In this document: positions 1 through 6,640 of the stretch, one piece after another
How positions within the stretch are numbered: position 1 is the stretch's first letter
How the letters are laid out: each line of letters opens with the position of its first letter
Source: Planctomicrobium sp.
GTDB taxonomy: Bacteria; Planctomycetota; Planctomycetia; Planctomycetales; Planctomycetaceae
Reading direction: 5' to 3'
NCBI GenBank assembly: GCA_029259835.1
Contig: JAJDEL010000549.1
Coordinates: 1 to 10,818, forward strand
DNA: 10,818 bases
Made by a program: the position numbers and the translations under genes
Notes under the pieces: generated by a model
What the model was told of the DNA's origin: nothing
Database searches by the model: none
The model's input: the letters and a program-made list of their open reading frames with translations, nothing else

Positions 1-623
1 AGCCTCCTGGATGTGATGGATCAAGTGCTGCATTCGTTGAAGCTTTACTTAATGCTGGAATTGTAGTTCAAGACGAAGATCGAGAGGTCGTCATCGTTGA
101 TCAGTCGCTCATCGTCACAGAAAGCGATTGTGTCGGCATTGGTGCTCAACCTCCTTGCAGCGCTGAGTTCGAAGTCGGATTCTTTCTGGATTACGGTCCA
201 GGACCAATTTCATGTCAGTCACACAGCCTAAAAATGACTCCTGATCGCTTTATCGAAGAGATTGCTTCGTGCCGTACGTTCATTCTGGAGAGCGAAGTGA
301 ACGCTCTTCGCTCAAACGGAATCGGACAGCGAGCGACATCACAAAACATCCTGGTTTTCGACGACAATGGACCGATAGAGAACACGCTCCGATTCCCGGA
401 TGAGTGTGTGCGTCATAAAATTCTCGATTGTATTGGTGACTTCGCACTTCTGGGCTGCGATGTCCTGGGACGATTTATCGCAACGCAGTCAGGGCATCGA
501 TTGAACCATGCCATTATTCGTGAAGTCAAAAAACGAGCGAATCCGCCGCTCGGAAAAACAACACTCCCTTTTCCATCCTCTTCATTCACTCTCTCCACAG
601 ATCCGCTTCGCGCTGCTGGTTAG
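1..623 (+). CDS. lpxC: UDP-3-O-acyl-N-acetylglucosamine deacetylase LpxC, 5'-truncated by window edge
   Basis: LpxC is the zinc-dependent cytoplasmic deacetylase that commits UDP-3-O-acyl-GlcNAc to lipid A synthesis. Only the C-terminal 206 residues are here; the first complete codon starts at base 3 and the stop is TAG at 621-623. Visible family signatures are a CDGSSAAFVEAL segment near the left edge (the LpxC DGSxxPF motif), FPDECVRHKILDCIGD, whose His (414-416) and Asp (426-428) match zinc ligands H238 and D242 of E. coli LpxC, and SGHRLN, whose His (495-497) matches catalytic H265. The third zinc ligand lies upstream of the window. The protein ends about 30 residues after the SGH region, so it is not the LpxC-FabZ fusion found in some bacteria. 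lpxA follows after 32 bp on the same strand, so the two are probably one transcript. Motif matches make the call firm; the N-terminus cannot be judged. Confidence 0.93.
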   Translation, partial: PPGCDGSSAAFVEALLNAGIVVQDEDREVVIVDQSLIVTESDCVGIGAQPPCSAEFEVGFFLDYGPGPISCQSHSLKMTPDRFIEEIASCRTFILESEVNALRSNGIGQRATSQNILVFDDNGPIENTLRFPDECVRHKILDCIGDFALLGCDVLGRFIATQSGHRLNHAIIREVKKRANPPLGKTTLPFPSSSFTLSTDPLRAAG

Positions 624-643
624 ATTTTTTCAACGACTCCGTC

Positions 644-647
644 AGGA
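644..647 (+). promoter_or_regulatory. Ribosome binding site that favours the second ATG of lpxA
   Basis: AGGA lies 8 nt before the ATG at 656. It overlaps the earlier in-frame ATG at 647, so it could not serve that one. This is why the lpxA start is placed at 656. Confidence 0.5.
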
Positions 648-655
648 TGACGACC

Positions 656-1516
656 ATGTCAACAACCATTTCTCCACTTGCTCATGTTGATCCAAAAGCC
701 GAACTCGGCGAAAATGTGACGATTGGTCCATTTTGCTTTGTTGGACCGGATGTGACTCTCGGTGATGAGTCCGTTCTCGATAGTCACGTTACGTTGACTG
801 GTAAAACGACCATTGGAGCCAAAAATCGATTTTGGCAGAACAGTGTCATCGGAGCAGAGCCACAGGACTACAGCTACAGCGGTGGAGCACCGACTGAAGT
901 CGTCATTGGCGAAAATAATCAATTTCGTGAAGGTGTGACGGTGAATCGAGGCGCGGAGAAGGAAGACGGTATCACTCGCATTGGAAATGACAACTTGCTG
1001 ATGTCCAATTCCCATGTCGCGCATAACTGCCATATTCACAATCATGCAATGCTTGTGAACGGAGTTTTGCTCGGTGGGCACGTTCATGTTCATGATCGAG
1101 CCATCATTTCCGGGAACTCTGTCGTCCATCACTTTACGACGATTGGAACATTGTCATTCGTGAGTGGCGGTTGCCGCGTCCCGACGGACATCCCTCCGTA
1201 CATGTTGTCCGCAGGCAGTGACAATCCGCAGATACGTACGGTCAATCTCATCGGTATGAAGCGGGCTGGAATTCCGGTCGCTTCCATCAAGGTTGTTCGC
1301 AAGATTCAGCGGTTCCTCTACCGGGAACACAAGACGCTCGATTTCGTGAAGGACCATTTTCAGAAAGAGCTTCAGGGAATCTTCCCCATTGAATACGTCA
1401 TCTTGTTAGATGCGATTGAAAAACAACGTGCTGGTCGTATGGGACGCGCACGAGAAGCGGCTCGAACAACTCCACTGGTTGAATCAACAGAACAACAAGT
1501 GAAGAAGAGCGCTTAA
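656..1516 (+). CDS. lpxA: Acyl-ACP--UDP-N-acetylglucosamine O-acyltransferase LpxA
   Basis: First enzyme of lipid A synthesis; it moves a 3-hydroxyacyl chain from ACP to UDP-GlcNAc (or its 3-amino analogue) in the cytoplasm. The N-terminal two thirds show the hexapeptide repeats of a left-handed beta-helix (such as IGPFCFVG, VVIGENNQF, IGNDNLLMSN). The catalytic histidine is in SHVAHNC (H123 from this start, matching E. coli H125), and VVHHF and the GGC turn follow. The glycine matching E. coli G173, the acyl-length ruler, is kept (first G of GGC), which would permit a long acyl chain. IPPYMLSAG and NLIGMKRAGIP lead into the usual helical C-terminus. At 286 residues it is somewhat longer than E. 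coli LpxA (262), mainly through a polar tail. The in-frame ATG at 647 would add three residues, but the AGGA site fits 656 better. It follows lpxC closely; a hairpin lies between it and the next gene. Confidence 0.96.
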   Translation: MSTTISPLAHVDPKAELGENVTIGPFCFVGPDVTLGDESVLDSHVTLTGKTTIGAKNRFWQNSVIGAEPQDYSYSGGAPTEVVIGENNQFREGVTVNRGAEKEDGITRIGNDNLLMSNSHVAHNCHIHNHAMLVNGVLLGGHVHVHDRAIISGNSVVHHFTTIGTLSFVSGGCRVPTDIPPYMLSAGSDNPQIRTVNLIGMKRAGIPVASIKVVRKIQRFLYREHKTLDFVKDHFQKELQGIFPIEYVILLDAIEKQRAGRMGRAREAARTTPLVESTEQQVKKSA

Positions 1517-1544
1517 TTGAACAACGTCAAGACTCGATTGACAA

Positions 1545-1569
1545 TGATGCACTTGAAGTGCGTCGCTAA
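1545..1569 (+). repeat. 3' hairpin element, copy A (degenerate), after lpxA
   Basis: Arms 1545-1553 and 1557-1565 form a 9-bp stem with two T-G wobbles around a TGA loop, followed by CTAA with the GCTAA motif at 1565-1569. It starts 29 nt after the lpxA stop. The core TGAAGTG and the final GCTAA are shared with the copy at 8849. Where its stem differs from that copy, most changes are paired (A-T to G-C, G-C to A-T, C-G to G-C) or give wobbles. There is no T-tract, and the next gene runs in the same direction, so a simple terminator role is doubtful. Confidence 0.6.
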
Positions 1570-1606
1570 ACAGTGGTGATGACCAATTCTAAAATCACCC
1601 TCAACA

Positions 1607-1631
1607 CTAGACTCTCACCCCTAGACTCTCA
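1607..1631 (+). repeat. Short direct repeat just before the Gfo/Idh start codon
   Basis: CTAGACTCTCA occurs at 1607-1617 and again at 1621-1631, a 14-nt period, ending 6 nt before the ATG at 1638. The leader has no Shine-Dalgarno sequence. It may be a slippage duplication or an operator-like tandem site; nothing else in the window repeats it. Confidence 0.6.
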
Positions 1632-1637
1632 AAAGCC

Positions 1638-2735
1638 ATGGACGAAACATTAAAAATTGCTGTTGTTGGTGTGGGCGCGCTCGGACGCCACCACGCTCGA
1701 ATTCTCTCACAAATGGATGGAGTCGATCTTGTTGCCGTTGCTGAACCGAACGAACAACAGGGAAAATCTGTTGCCGAGGCGTGTGACTGCGAATGGACGA
1801 ACGACTTCCGAACACTCTTGAAGACAGTTGATGCCGTTTCAATTGTCGTCCCAACCTTTCTGCATCGAACTGTGGGTGAAGCATTTCTGAGCCACAGTAT
1901 CCCTGTGCTAATCGAAAAACCCCTGACAGCAGATGTTGAGGATGGTGAAGTTCTCGTACGCCTGGCTCAAGAACACGGGATTCCGCTTCAGGTCGGACAC
2001 ATCGAGCGTTTCAATCCTGCGTTTCAACAGTTAGCCGAGTGGACTGGCGAACCGAAATATCTTCGAGCAGAACGTGTCAGCCCGTATGCCTTTCGGTCAA
2101 TGGATATCGGTGTTGTCCACGATTTAATGATCCACGACATCGAACTTTGTCTGTCGCTGACTCAAGAGATGCCCAAGCGCATTGAAGCGTTTGGCGTGTC
2201 GCTGGTTGGTGGGCATGAAGATGTTGTACAGGCACGACTCTCTTTTCCAAATGGATGCGTTGCAGATTTAACTGCCAACCGCGTCTCTCCTGTTCCCGCC
2301 AGAACGCTGCAATGTTGGTCAGACGATGGGTGCGCTCTCGCGGATTTGTCGACCCGCACCGTACAGATGTTTTCTCCAGGAGAAACCATGTTGGAAGGCC
2401 GATTGCCGTTTACGATTGCTCAATCAGGCCTAGAGACGGTCGATTCACTCAAACCCAAAGTCTTTGGAGAGTTCATCCAGACAGAACAAATCACGGCTGC
2501 TGAAACCGATGCTTTGACTGCGGAACTTGACTCCTTTGTCGAATCCGTTCGATATCGGAAACAGCCGCTAGTCAGCGGCAACCACGCACTTGCTGCATTA
2601 CAGGTTGCTCAGAATATTCTCGATTGCGTCGATGCCCATCAATGGGATGGAGTCGCTGATGGTCGCATCGGTCCCGATGCACTGTTGAAGCATCATCTTG
2701 GAGAAGCACATTTTTCAGACGCAGCTGCTGCTTGA
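1638..2735 (+). CDS. Gfo/Idh/MocA-family oxidoreductase, possibly GnnA-like UDP-GlcNAc 3-dehydrogenase
   Basis: A 365-residue NAD(P)-dependent sugar dehydrogenase, of normal length for its family. The Rossmann nucleotide-binding loop GVGALG is at residues 11-16, the family motif EKP at 93-95, GHIERFNPA at 120-128, and HDLMIHDIE at 161-169, where H166 is the likely active-site residue. The C-terminal half is the usual alpha/beta substrate domain. It follows lpxA by 121 bp on the same strand. In Acidithiobacillus and Leptospira a family member, gnnA, is encoded beside lpxA; it oxidises UDP-GlcNAc at C3 before GnnB adds an amine, giving amide-linked lipid A. By context this gene may do the same, but no gnnB follows (the next gene is convergent), so the substrate is unproven. 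The ATG at 1638 has no clear ribosome site, and an 11-bp direct repeat sits just before it. The family call is firm; the GnnA role is inference. Confidence 0.85.
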   Translation: MDETLKIAVVGVGALGRHHARILSQMDGVDLVAVAEPNEQQGKSVAEACDCEWTNDFRTLLKTVDAVSIVVPTFLHRTVGEAFLSHSIPVLIEKPLTADVEDGEVLVRLAQEHGIPLQVGHIERFNPAFQQLAEWTGEPKYLRAERVSPYAFRSMDIGVVHDLMIHDIELCLSLTQEMPKRIEAFGVSLVGGHEDVVQARLSFPNGCVADLTANRVSPVPARTLQCWSDDGCALADLSTRTVQMFSPGETMLEGRLPFTIAQSGLETVDSLKPKVFGEFIQTEQITAAETDALTAELDSFVESVRYRKQPLVSGNHALAALQVAQNILDCVDAHQWDGVADGRIGPDALLKHHLGEAHFSDAAAA

Positions 2736-2775
2736 ACTGAACGTCAACTGCCCCGCACTTTATGGATTTGGTCAA

Positions 2776-4962
2776 TCACGCTTGCCACATTTGCATTTCA
2801 AAATCGGTAGACGGAACCGTTAAATCGATGGTCCCTTCACTTGGCAACCGTTCAAGGGATTCTCCATCTCGAGTCAATTCCACAGCAAAATGGACTTGCT
2901 GATTGATCTTCACTCCCAACTCCTGGTAAGGGATTGCAAACTCCAGAATCTGGTCAATGGCTGCGGTGGCAGTAGTCGTTTGTGTTTTTCCATCAATCGA
3001 CAACAAAGGCCGTTCGGGCGTCGCGCAGGGGATTCGAATTTCGGCTCCGTAAGGTTCAACGAAACGGAGGCGAACTTCTTCAATTTCGCTCAAATCTGTA
3101 CGTGCGTTCGTGCGAGTATCAAAACGAATGAGCAGTCGCTCTTTGTCGAACCCAAAGTAAATGTCGGTAAAAGCGCTTTCAGTGACCATTGTCATTGTCC
3201 CGCGTTCACTGCCACTTTTGTAATGACCTGCGTGTCGCCATTCAAAAAATGAAACACGACCATTCACCTTCACGCTCAGCAGCGACTGCGGTTGCTTGTG
3301 AGTGTGCAAGTGGGGGCGCTCGAAGTGACTGACCGGTTCAAACAGAATCGAAGGAGGTAACTCTCCGAGAAGGGTGTAAACGTTTCGCAAGTGACGGCGA
3401 AAGAGTTCGTCGAAAAGGTCATCTTGCCCGCCGTTGTGATCGTCTCCATACCACCAGTACCAGTCGCTCCCCTCTGCGATGAAAAGTTCCTTCCACGCTT
3501 GTTTCAGCGATTCTTTGGAAGCGGATCCTCGTTCTTCGAATTTCACGAGGAACTCACGAGTCAGATGCACAAGATCCCAGGCATCTCGATCTTCCTGATG
3601 TCCGAACCAGATGTAGAAGTCGTGATTGATCCAGCTTCCAGCAAACAATCTCGAAATATTGTTCGTCGGTGGGTGCTGAGCGAGGTGTTCACTGACCGTG
3701 AGGGTGGAAATATTTGGATCGGCGACCGCCTGTCGATACAGGTTCCGCAGAAACCCGACTCCGCCGTCCGAGTAGTATTCCCAGCAGTTTTCGCCATCGA
3801 GAACAATTGGAACGAATGGGGTTTGCTCTGGGTCGATCGAGGCGACTGATTGACCAATTTCTTTGACCTTACTGAGTAAATCTTCAGCCGCCCAGTGAGG
3901 GTCGTTCCGCTGATAATGGAACCCAACAAGGTCGCTCAGTCCGTGATCTCGGAAAATGATGTCGAGGGGTTGTTTCTCCGTTCCAACACGCCATGGACGA
4001 TAAAGCAGTTCCGGTCGATGTAGGTTTCCGTGACTGTCACGGTGAACGATGTGATCCATTGAGTAACTGAGGATTTCTTCGTCTGTTGCAAGCCATTTGA
4101 TTCCATTGTCCGCAATCATTCCCAGTATGTCCTGAGAAACGGAACCTTCAGACGGCCACAAACCTTGTGGTGGTTTCACAAATAACTTCTCGTGGTACTC
4201 GACTGCCGTCTCTAGATGTTTCTGTGCATCCTTTGGATAACGATCCGTCGCCTTCGGCATCGTACAATCCGGCATCGCTTCTCGGGCCGACTTCTTGTCC
4301 CAGAGCAGCGGGAGGATCGGGTGGTAGAACGGAGTCGTGGTCAGTTCAACCTGCCCGTCCTCCATCAGTTTACGGTGCAGCGGAATCACCTGACCAACGA
4401 CCTCTCGCTGTTTCTCCAATAGCCAATCTTTCTCCGTTTCCGTCCAGTCGCGCCCTTTTTCCCGAAACTCGCGGAGATCGGAGTCTTCCTCGAAGAGCAA
4501 TTCGTGGAACCATGTCAGGTTGTGCCAAACCTGAAGATCGCGGAGTTCCTGATTCGAAAATCGCAGGCGGGCTTGTTCAGCTGAGTCGCGCCCGATTCGT
4601 CGCTTTTGATGAATTTCACAATACCGCTGATGCGGTCGAATCATGCTCTGTTCGTTCGCCATAAAGAAGTTGTCGAGGAGATACTCAGTTTCCTCGACGG
4701 ACATCGAATCGACTGGAGTTCGCGACACATCCAAATGTCGATCACTTCCACCGGCGACATATCGCTCGATTTGTACGAGCAAACTTGGAACAAGATTGAT
4801 CGTGCAGTGGAACTCCGGCACCTCCTGGATATGAAGTGCCATCCCGATGTAATCTTTTGTGGAATGCAATCGAACCCAGGGCATCAACGTTTCATTGGCA
4901 ACATCGTCCGGATAATACGGTTGATGCTGATGCCAGAAAAATGCAAGAGAAACAGGTTTCAT
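2776..4962 (-). CDS. Glycoside hydrolase family 57 protein (alpha-glucan-active, alpha-amylase/transferase type)
   Basis: A 728-residue GH57 enzyme, a family of retaining alpha-glucan hydrolases, branching enzymes and 4-alpha-glucanotransferases. The conserved regions run in order: FFWHQHQPYY (residues 8-17), VELTTTPFYHPILPL (205-219), GLWPSEGSVS (267-276) with E272 as likely nucleophile, IVLDGENCWEYY (386-397) with D389 as likely acid/base, and FAGSWINHDFYIWFGHQ (440-456). EGSDWYWWYGDDHNGGQDD (497-515) marks a clade with this longer architecture. Roughly 545-728 form a beta-rich C-terminal domain (repeated strands such as SVKVNGRVSFFEW), perhaps carbohydrate binding. There is no signal peptide, so it should act in the cytoplasm. 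It lies 71 bp downstream of glgA on the same strand, which suggests glycogen trimming or remodelling. The ATG at 4962 begins the conserved N-terminus directly but has no visible Shine-Dalgarno site. The family is firm; the exact reaction cannot be told from sequence. Confidence 0.92.
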   Translation of the reverse strand: MKPVSLAFFWHQHQPYYPDDVANETLMPWVRLHSTKDYIGMALHIQEVPEFHCTINLVPSLLVQIERYVAGGSDRHLDVSRTPVDSMSVEETEYLLDNFFMANEQSMIRPHQRYCEIHQKRRIGRDSAEQARLRFSNQELRDLQVWHNLTWFHELLFEEDSDLREFREKGRDWTETEKDWLLEKQREVVGQVIPLHRKLMEDGQVELTTTPFYHPILPLLWDKKSAREAMPDCTMPKATDRYPKDAQKHLETAVEYHEKLFVKPPQGLWPSEGSVSQDILGMIADNGIKWLATDEEILSYSMDHIVHRDSHGNLHRPELLYRPWRVGTEKQPLDIIFRDHGLSDLVGFHYQRNDPHWAAEDLLSKVKEIGQSVASIDPEQTPFVPIVLDGENCWEYYSDGGVGFLRNLYRQAVADPNISTLTVSEHLAQHPPTNNISRLFAGSWINHDFYIWFGHQEDRDAWDLVHLTREFLVKFEERGSASKESLKQAWKELFIAEGSDWYWWYGDDHNGGQDDLFDELFRRHLRNVYTLLGELPPSILFEPVSHFERPHLHTHKQPQSLLSVKVNGRVSFFEWRHAGHYKSGSERGTMTMVTESAFTDIYFGFDKERLLIRFDTRTNARTDLSEIEEVRLRFVEPYGAEIRIPCATPERPLLSIDGKTQTTTATAAIDQILEFAIPYQELGVKINQQVHFAVELTRDGESLERLPSEGTIDLTVPSTDFEMQMWQA

Positions 4963-5033
4963 AAGTAGTCACACAATGGCTGGCGATCTCTAGGTCCGCA
5001 CAGCGAACCCTACGAGACTATAGCTTGACGAAC

Positions 5034-6500
5034 TTAACCGAGCTTCTCAATCGCAGATTGGTACACATCAACATACTCTTGCGCGCTGCGGTTCCACGAA
5101 GAGTCTCTGGTCATGCCGTTGGTGACGAGTTTATTCCAATCATCCTTGTGGTGCTGGAACATACCAACGGAACGCCAAACAGTCTCCAGGAATAAATCGG
5201 CATCGTAGTTGCTAAACGTGAATCCGGTTGCTGTGCCGTTGTCGAGAGTGTGCCGATTCGCATCGACGACCGAATCCGCCAGACCTCCAACTGCGTGAAC
5301 CAACGGAGGAGTCCCATAGATCAAACTGTACTGTTGGTTTAGCCCACAGGGTTCAAAACGACTCGGCATGAAATACGCATCGGAGCCTGCTTCAATGCGG
5401 TGGGCGAGTCCATCATCGAAACCGATTACCGCAGCGACCTTGCCAGGATAAGCTTGTTGAAGATCACTGAGGATTGTTTCGTAGCGAGAATCTCCAGTTC
5501 CAAGGAACGCAAATTGCACGTCGGCTCCGAGAATTTGAATCGCTTTCTGCGTGATTAAATCCAGCCCCTTCTGATCCGTCAGGCGAGAAACCAGACCGAA
5601 GAGCATGGCGTCAGGGTTTTCATGAAGTCCGAGTTCCTGCTGCAAAGCTGACTTGCAAGCCGATTTGCCAGCACTGTAATTCTGAGCCGTATATTGCTCA
5701 GGCAATTTGGAATCGACTGCCGGATTCCAGACATTCATATCGACCCCGTTCAAAATTCCGACAAGATCAGTACCACGGTGTTCCAGTGCCGGGTCGAGTC
5801 CGTACCCGTATTCTGGTTGGCAAATTTCTGTTGCATAAGTGGGACTGACCGTCGTTACCTTGTCTGCTGTAGCAATTCCACCTTTCAGTAAATTCAACTT
5901 GCCGAAGTATTCAAGCTGTTCCCAGTTGAAATACTCTGAATCAAGTCCGGTGTTTGTCATCTGCAAACTCGGAAATTCTCCGTGGAACGCCATGTTGTGA
6001 ATCGTGAAGGTTGTTCCAATTGATCCTAGCGGTTCACCATTTTCCCGTGCTTGAAATATCAGTGCTGGGACCAAACCAGTCTGCCAGTCATTTGCATGAA
6101 TCACATCAGGAACAAAAAGTGACTTGGCAACTTCTACGGCGGCTCGACTGAAGAACAAAAATCGTTCGGCGTTGTCGCCATAGTCGTGACCGTCTTCGAC
6201 ATATAGACCTTCCCGATCAAAGAAACTCGGGCGGTCGATCAGCAGGACTTTCACCTTGCTCTCTGGAATCGTCGTTTCGTAAACCTCAGCATTGATCACA
6301 GCACCCGGGAAACTGACCTGAACTTCACCAACGACCGTTCCCCGGTCAGCTTCTGAAATAAACTGCCGATAACAAGGCAGCACCAATGCGACTTCATGTC
6401 CGGCATCTGCGAGAGCCTTAGAAAGGCCTGTCGAGACATCCGCCAATCCACCAGTCTTCGCCAATGGGACCGCTTCGGAAGCGACCATCATAATCCGCAT
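5034..6500 (-). CDS. glgA: Glycogen synthase GlgA (ADP-glucose-dependent, GT5)
   Basis: Extends alpha-1,4-glucan chains from ADP-glucose in the cytoplasm. The protein is 488 residues (E. coli 477). The N-terminus MRIMMVASEAVPLAKTGGL carries the nucleotide-sugar-binding KTGGL (K15-L19). HANDWQTGL (135-143), FTIHNMAFHGEF, ILNGVDMNVWNP, SRLTDQKGLDL and PSRFEPCGLNQQ (E383 in the catalytic E-x7-E region) are all present, covering both GT-B lobes. The ATG at 6500 is chosen because GGAG lies 6 nt upstream and the protein then starts at the family's normal position; a TTG at 6512 would overlap that ribosome site. Its second glycine-rich loop reads VGGL where TGGL is usual. It is followed by the GH57 gene, 71 bp away, giving a glycogen synthesis and remodelling pair. 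The 140-bp AT-rich gap upstream may hold its promoter; a weak candidate (TTTCCG, 16 nt, TATTAA on the minus strand) lies near 6536-6563. Confidence 0.96.
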   Translation of the reverse strand: MRIMMVASEAVPLAKTGGLADVSTGLSKALADAGHEVALVLPCYRQFISEADRGTVVGEVQVSFPGAVINAEVYETTIPESKVKVLLIDRPSFFDREGLYVEDGHDYGDNAERFLFFSRAAVEVAKSLFVPDVIHANDWQTGLVPALIFQARENGEPLGSIGTTFTIHNMAFHGEFPSLQMTNTGLDSEYFNWEQLEYFGKLNLLKGGIATADKVTTVSPTYATEICQPEYGYGLDPALEHRGTDLVGILNGVDMNVWNPAVDSKLPEQYTAQNYSAGKSACKSALQQELGLHENPDAMLFGLVSRLTDQKGLDLITQKAIQILGADVQFAFLGTGDSRYETILSDLQQAYPGKVAAVIGFDDGLAHRIEAGSDAYFMPSRFEPCGLNQQYSLIYGTPPLVHAVGGLADSVVDANRHTLDNGTATGFTFSNYDADLFLETVWRSVGMFQHHKDDWNKLVTNGMTRDSSWNRSAQEYVDVYQSAIEKLG

Positions 6501-6506
6501 ACTTGA

Positions 6507-6510
6507 CTCC
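6507..6510 (-). promoter_or_regulatory. Ribosome binding site of glgA
   Basis: GGAG on the minus strand, 6 nt before the ATG at 6500. It decides the start against the in-frame TTG at 6512. Confidence 0.7.
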
Positions 6511-6570
6511 AACGCGTCGACTGAAATTTGTGTTTAATAAAAAAACTCTCTAATCCGGAAACGTACCTGA

Positions 6571-6597
6571 TAAAAGTTTTCGAACCAATTCGAAACT
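6571..6597 (-). terminator. Weak AT-rich terminator-like hairpin after the acyl-CoA-dehydrogenase-like gene
   Basis: Arms 6577-6584 and 6589-6596 contain TTCGAA on both sides of a CCAA loop and pair over about 7 bp, extendable past a bulge. On the minus strand the stem is followed by TTTTAT. It lies about 45 nt past the stop at 6641. The stem is AT-rich, so termination would be weak. Confidence 0.3.
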
Positions 6598-6640
6598 GCA
6601 ATTCAAGTTTCAGTTTTATTCGATTCGATGACTTCAACAA

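Noticed and set aside
659..1132. A 157-codon open frame antisense to lpxA
   Set aside because: It lies wholly opposite lpxA, which has clear family motifs; the antisense product has no recognisable domain or low-complexity-free fold signal.
2736..2775. Possible terminator or further hairpin copy between the convergent Gfo/Idh and GH57 genes
   Set aside because: Only a half-match (CCGCACTTTA) to the hairpin family is present, with no pairing arm.
4167..4664. A 165-codon open frame antisense to the GH57 gene
   Set aside because: The composition is Ser/Pro/Arg-rich shadow sequence and no motif is recognisable.
4963..5033. Possible hairpin copy between glgA and the GH57 gene
   Set aside because: GTCCGCACAGC resembles one arm of the element but no complementary arm follows.
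6501..6512. Alternative TTG start for glgA
   Set aside because: It would overlap the GGAG ribosome site that serves the ATG at 6500, and adds four residues not usual in GlgA.
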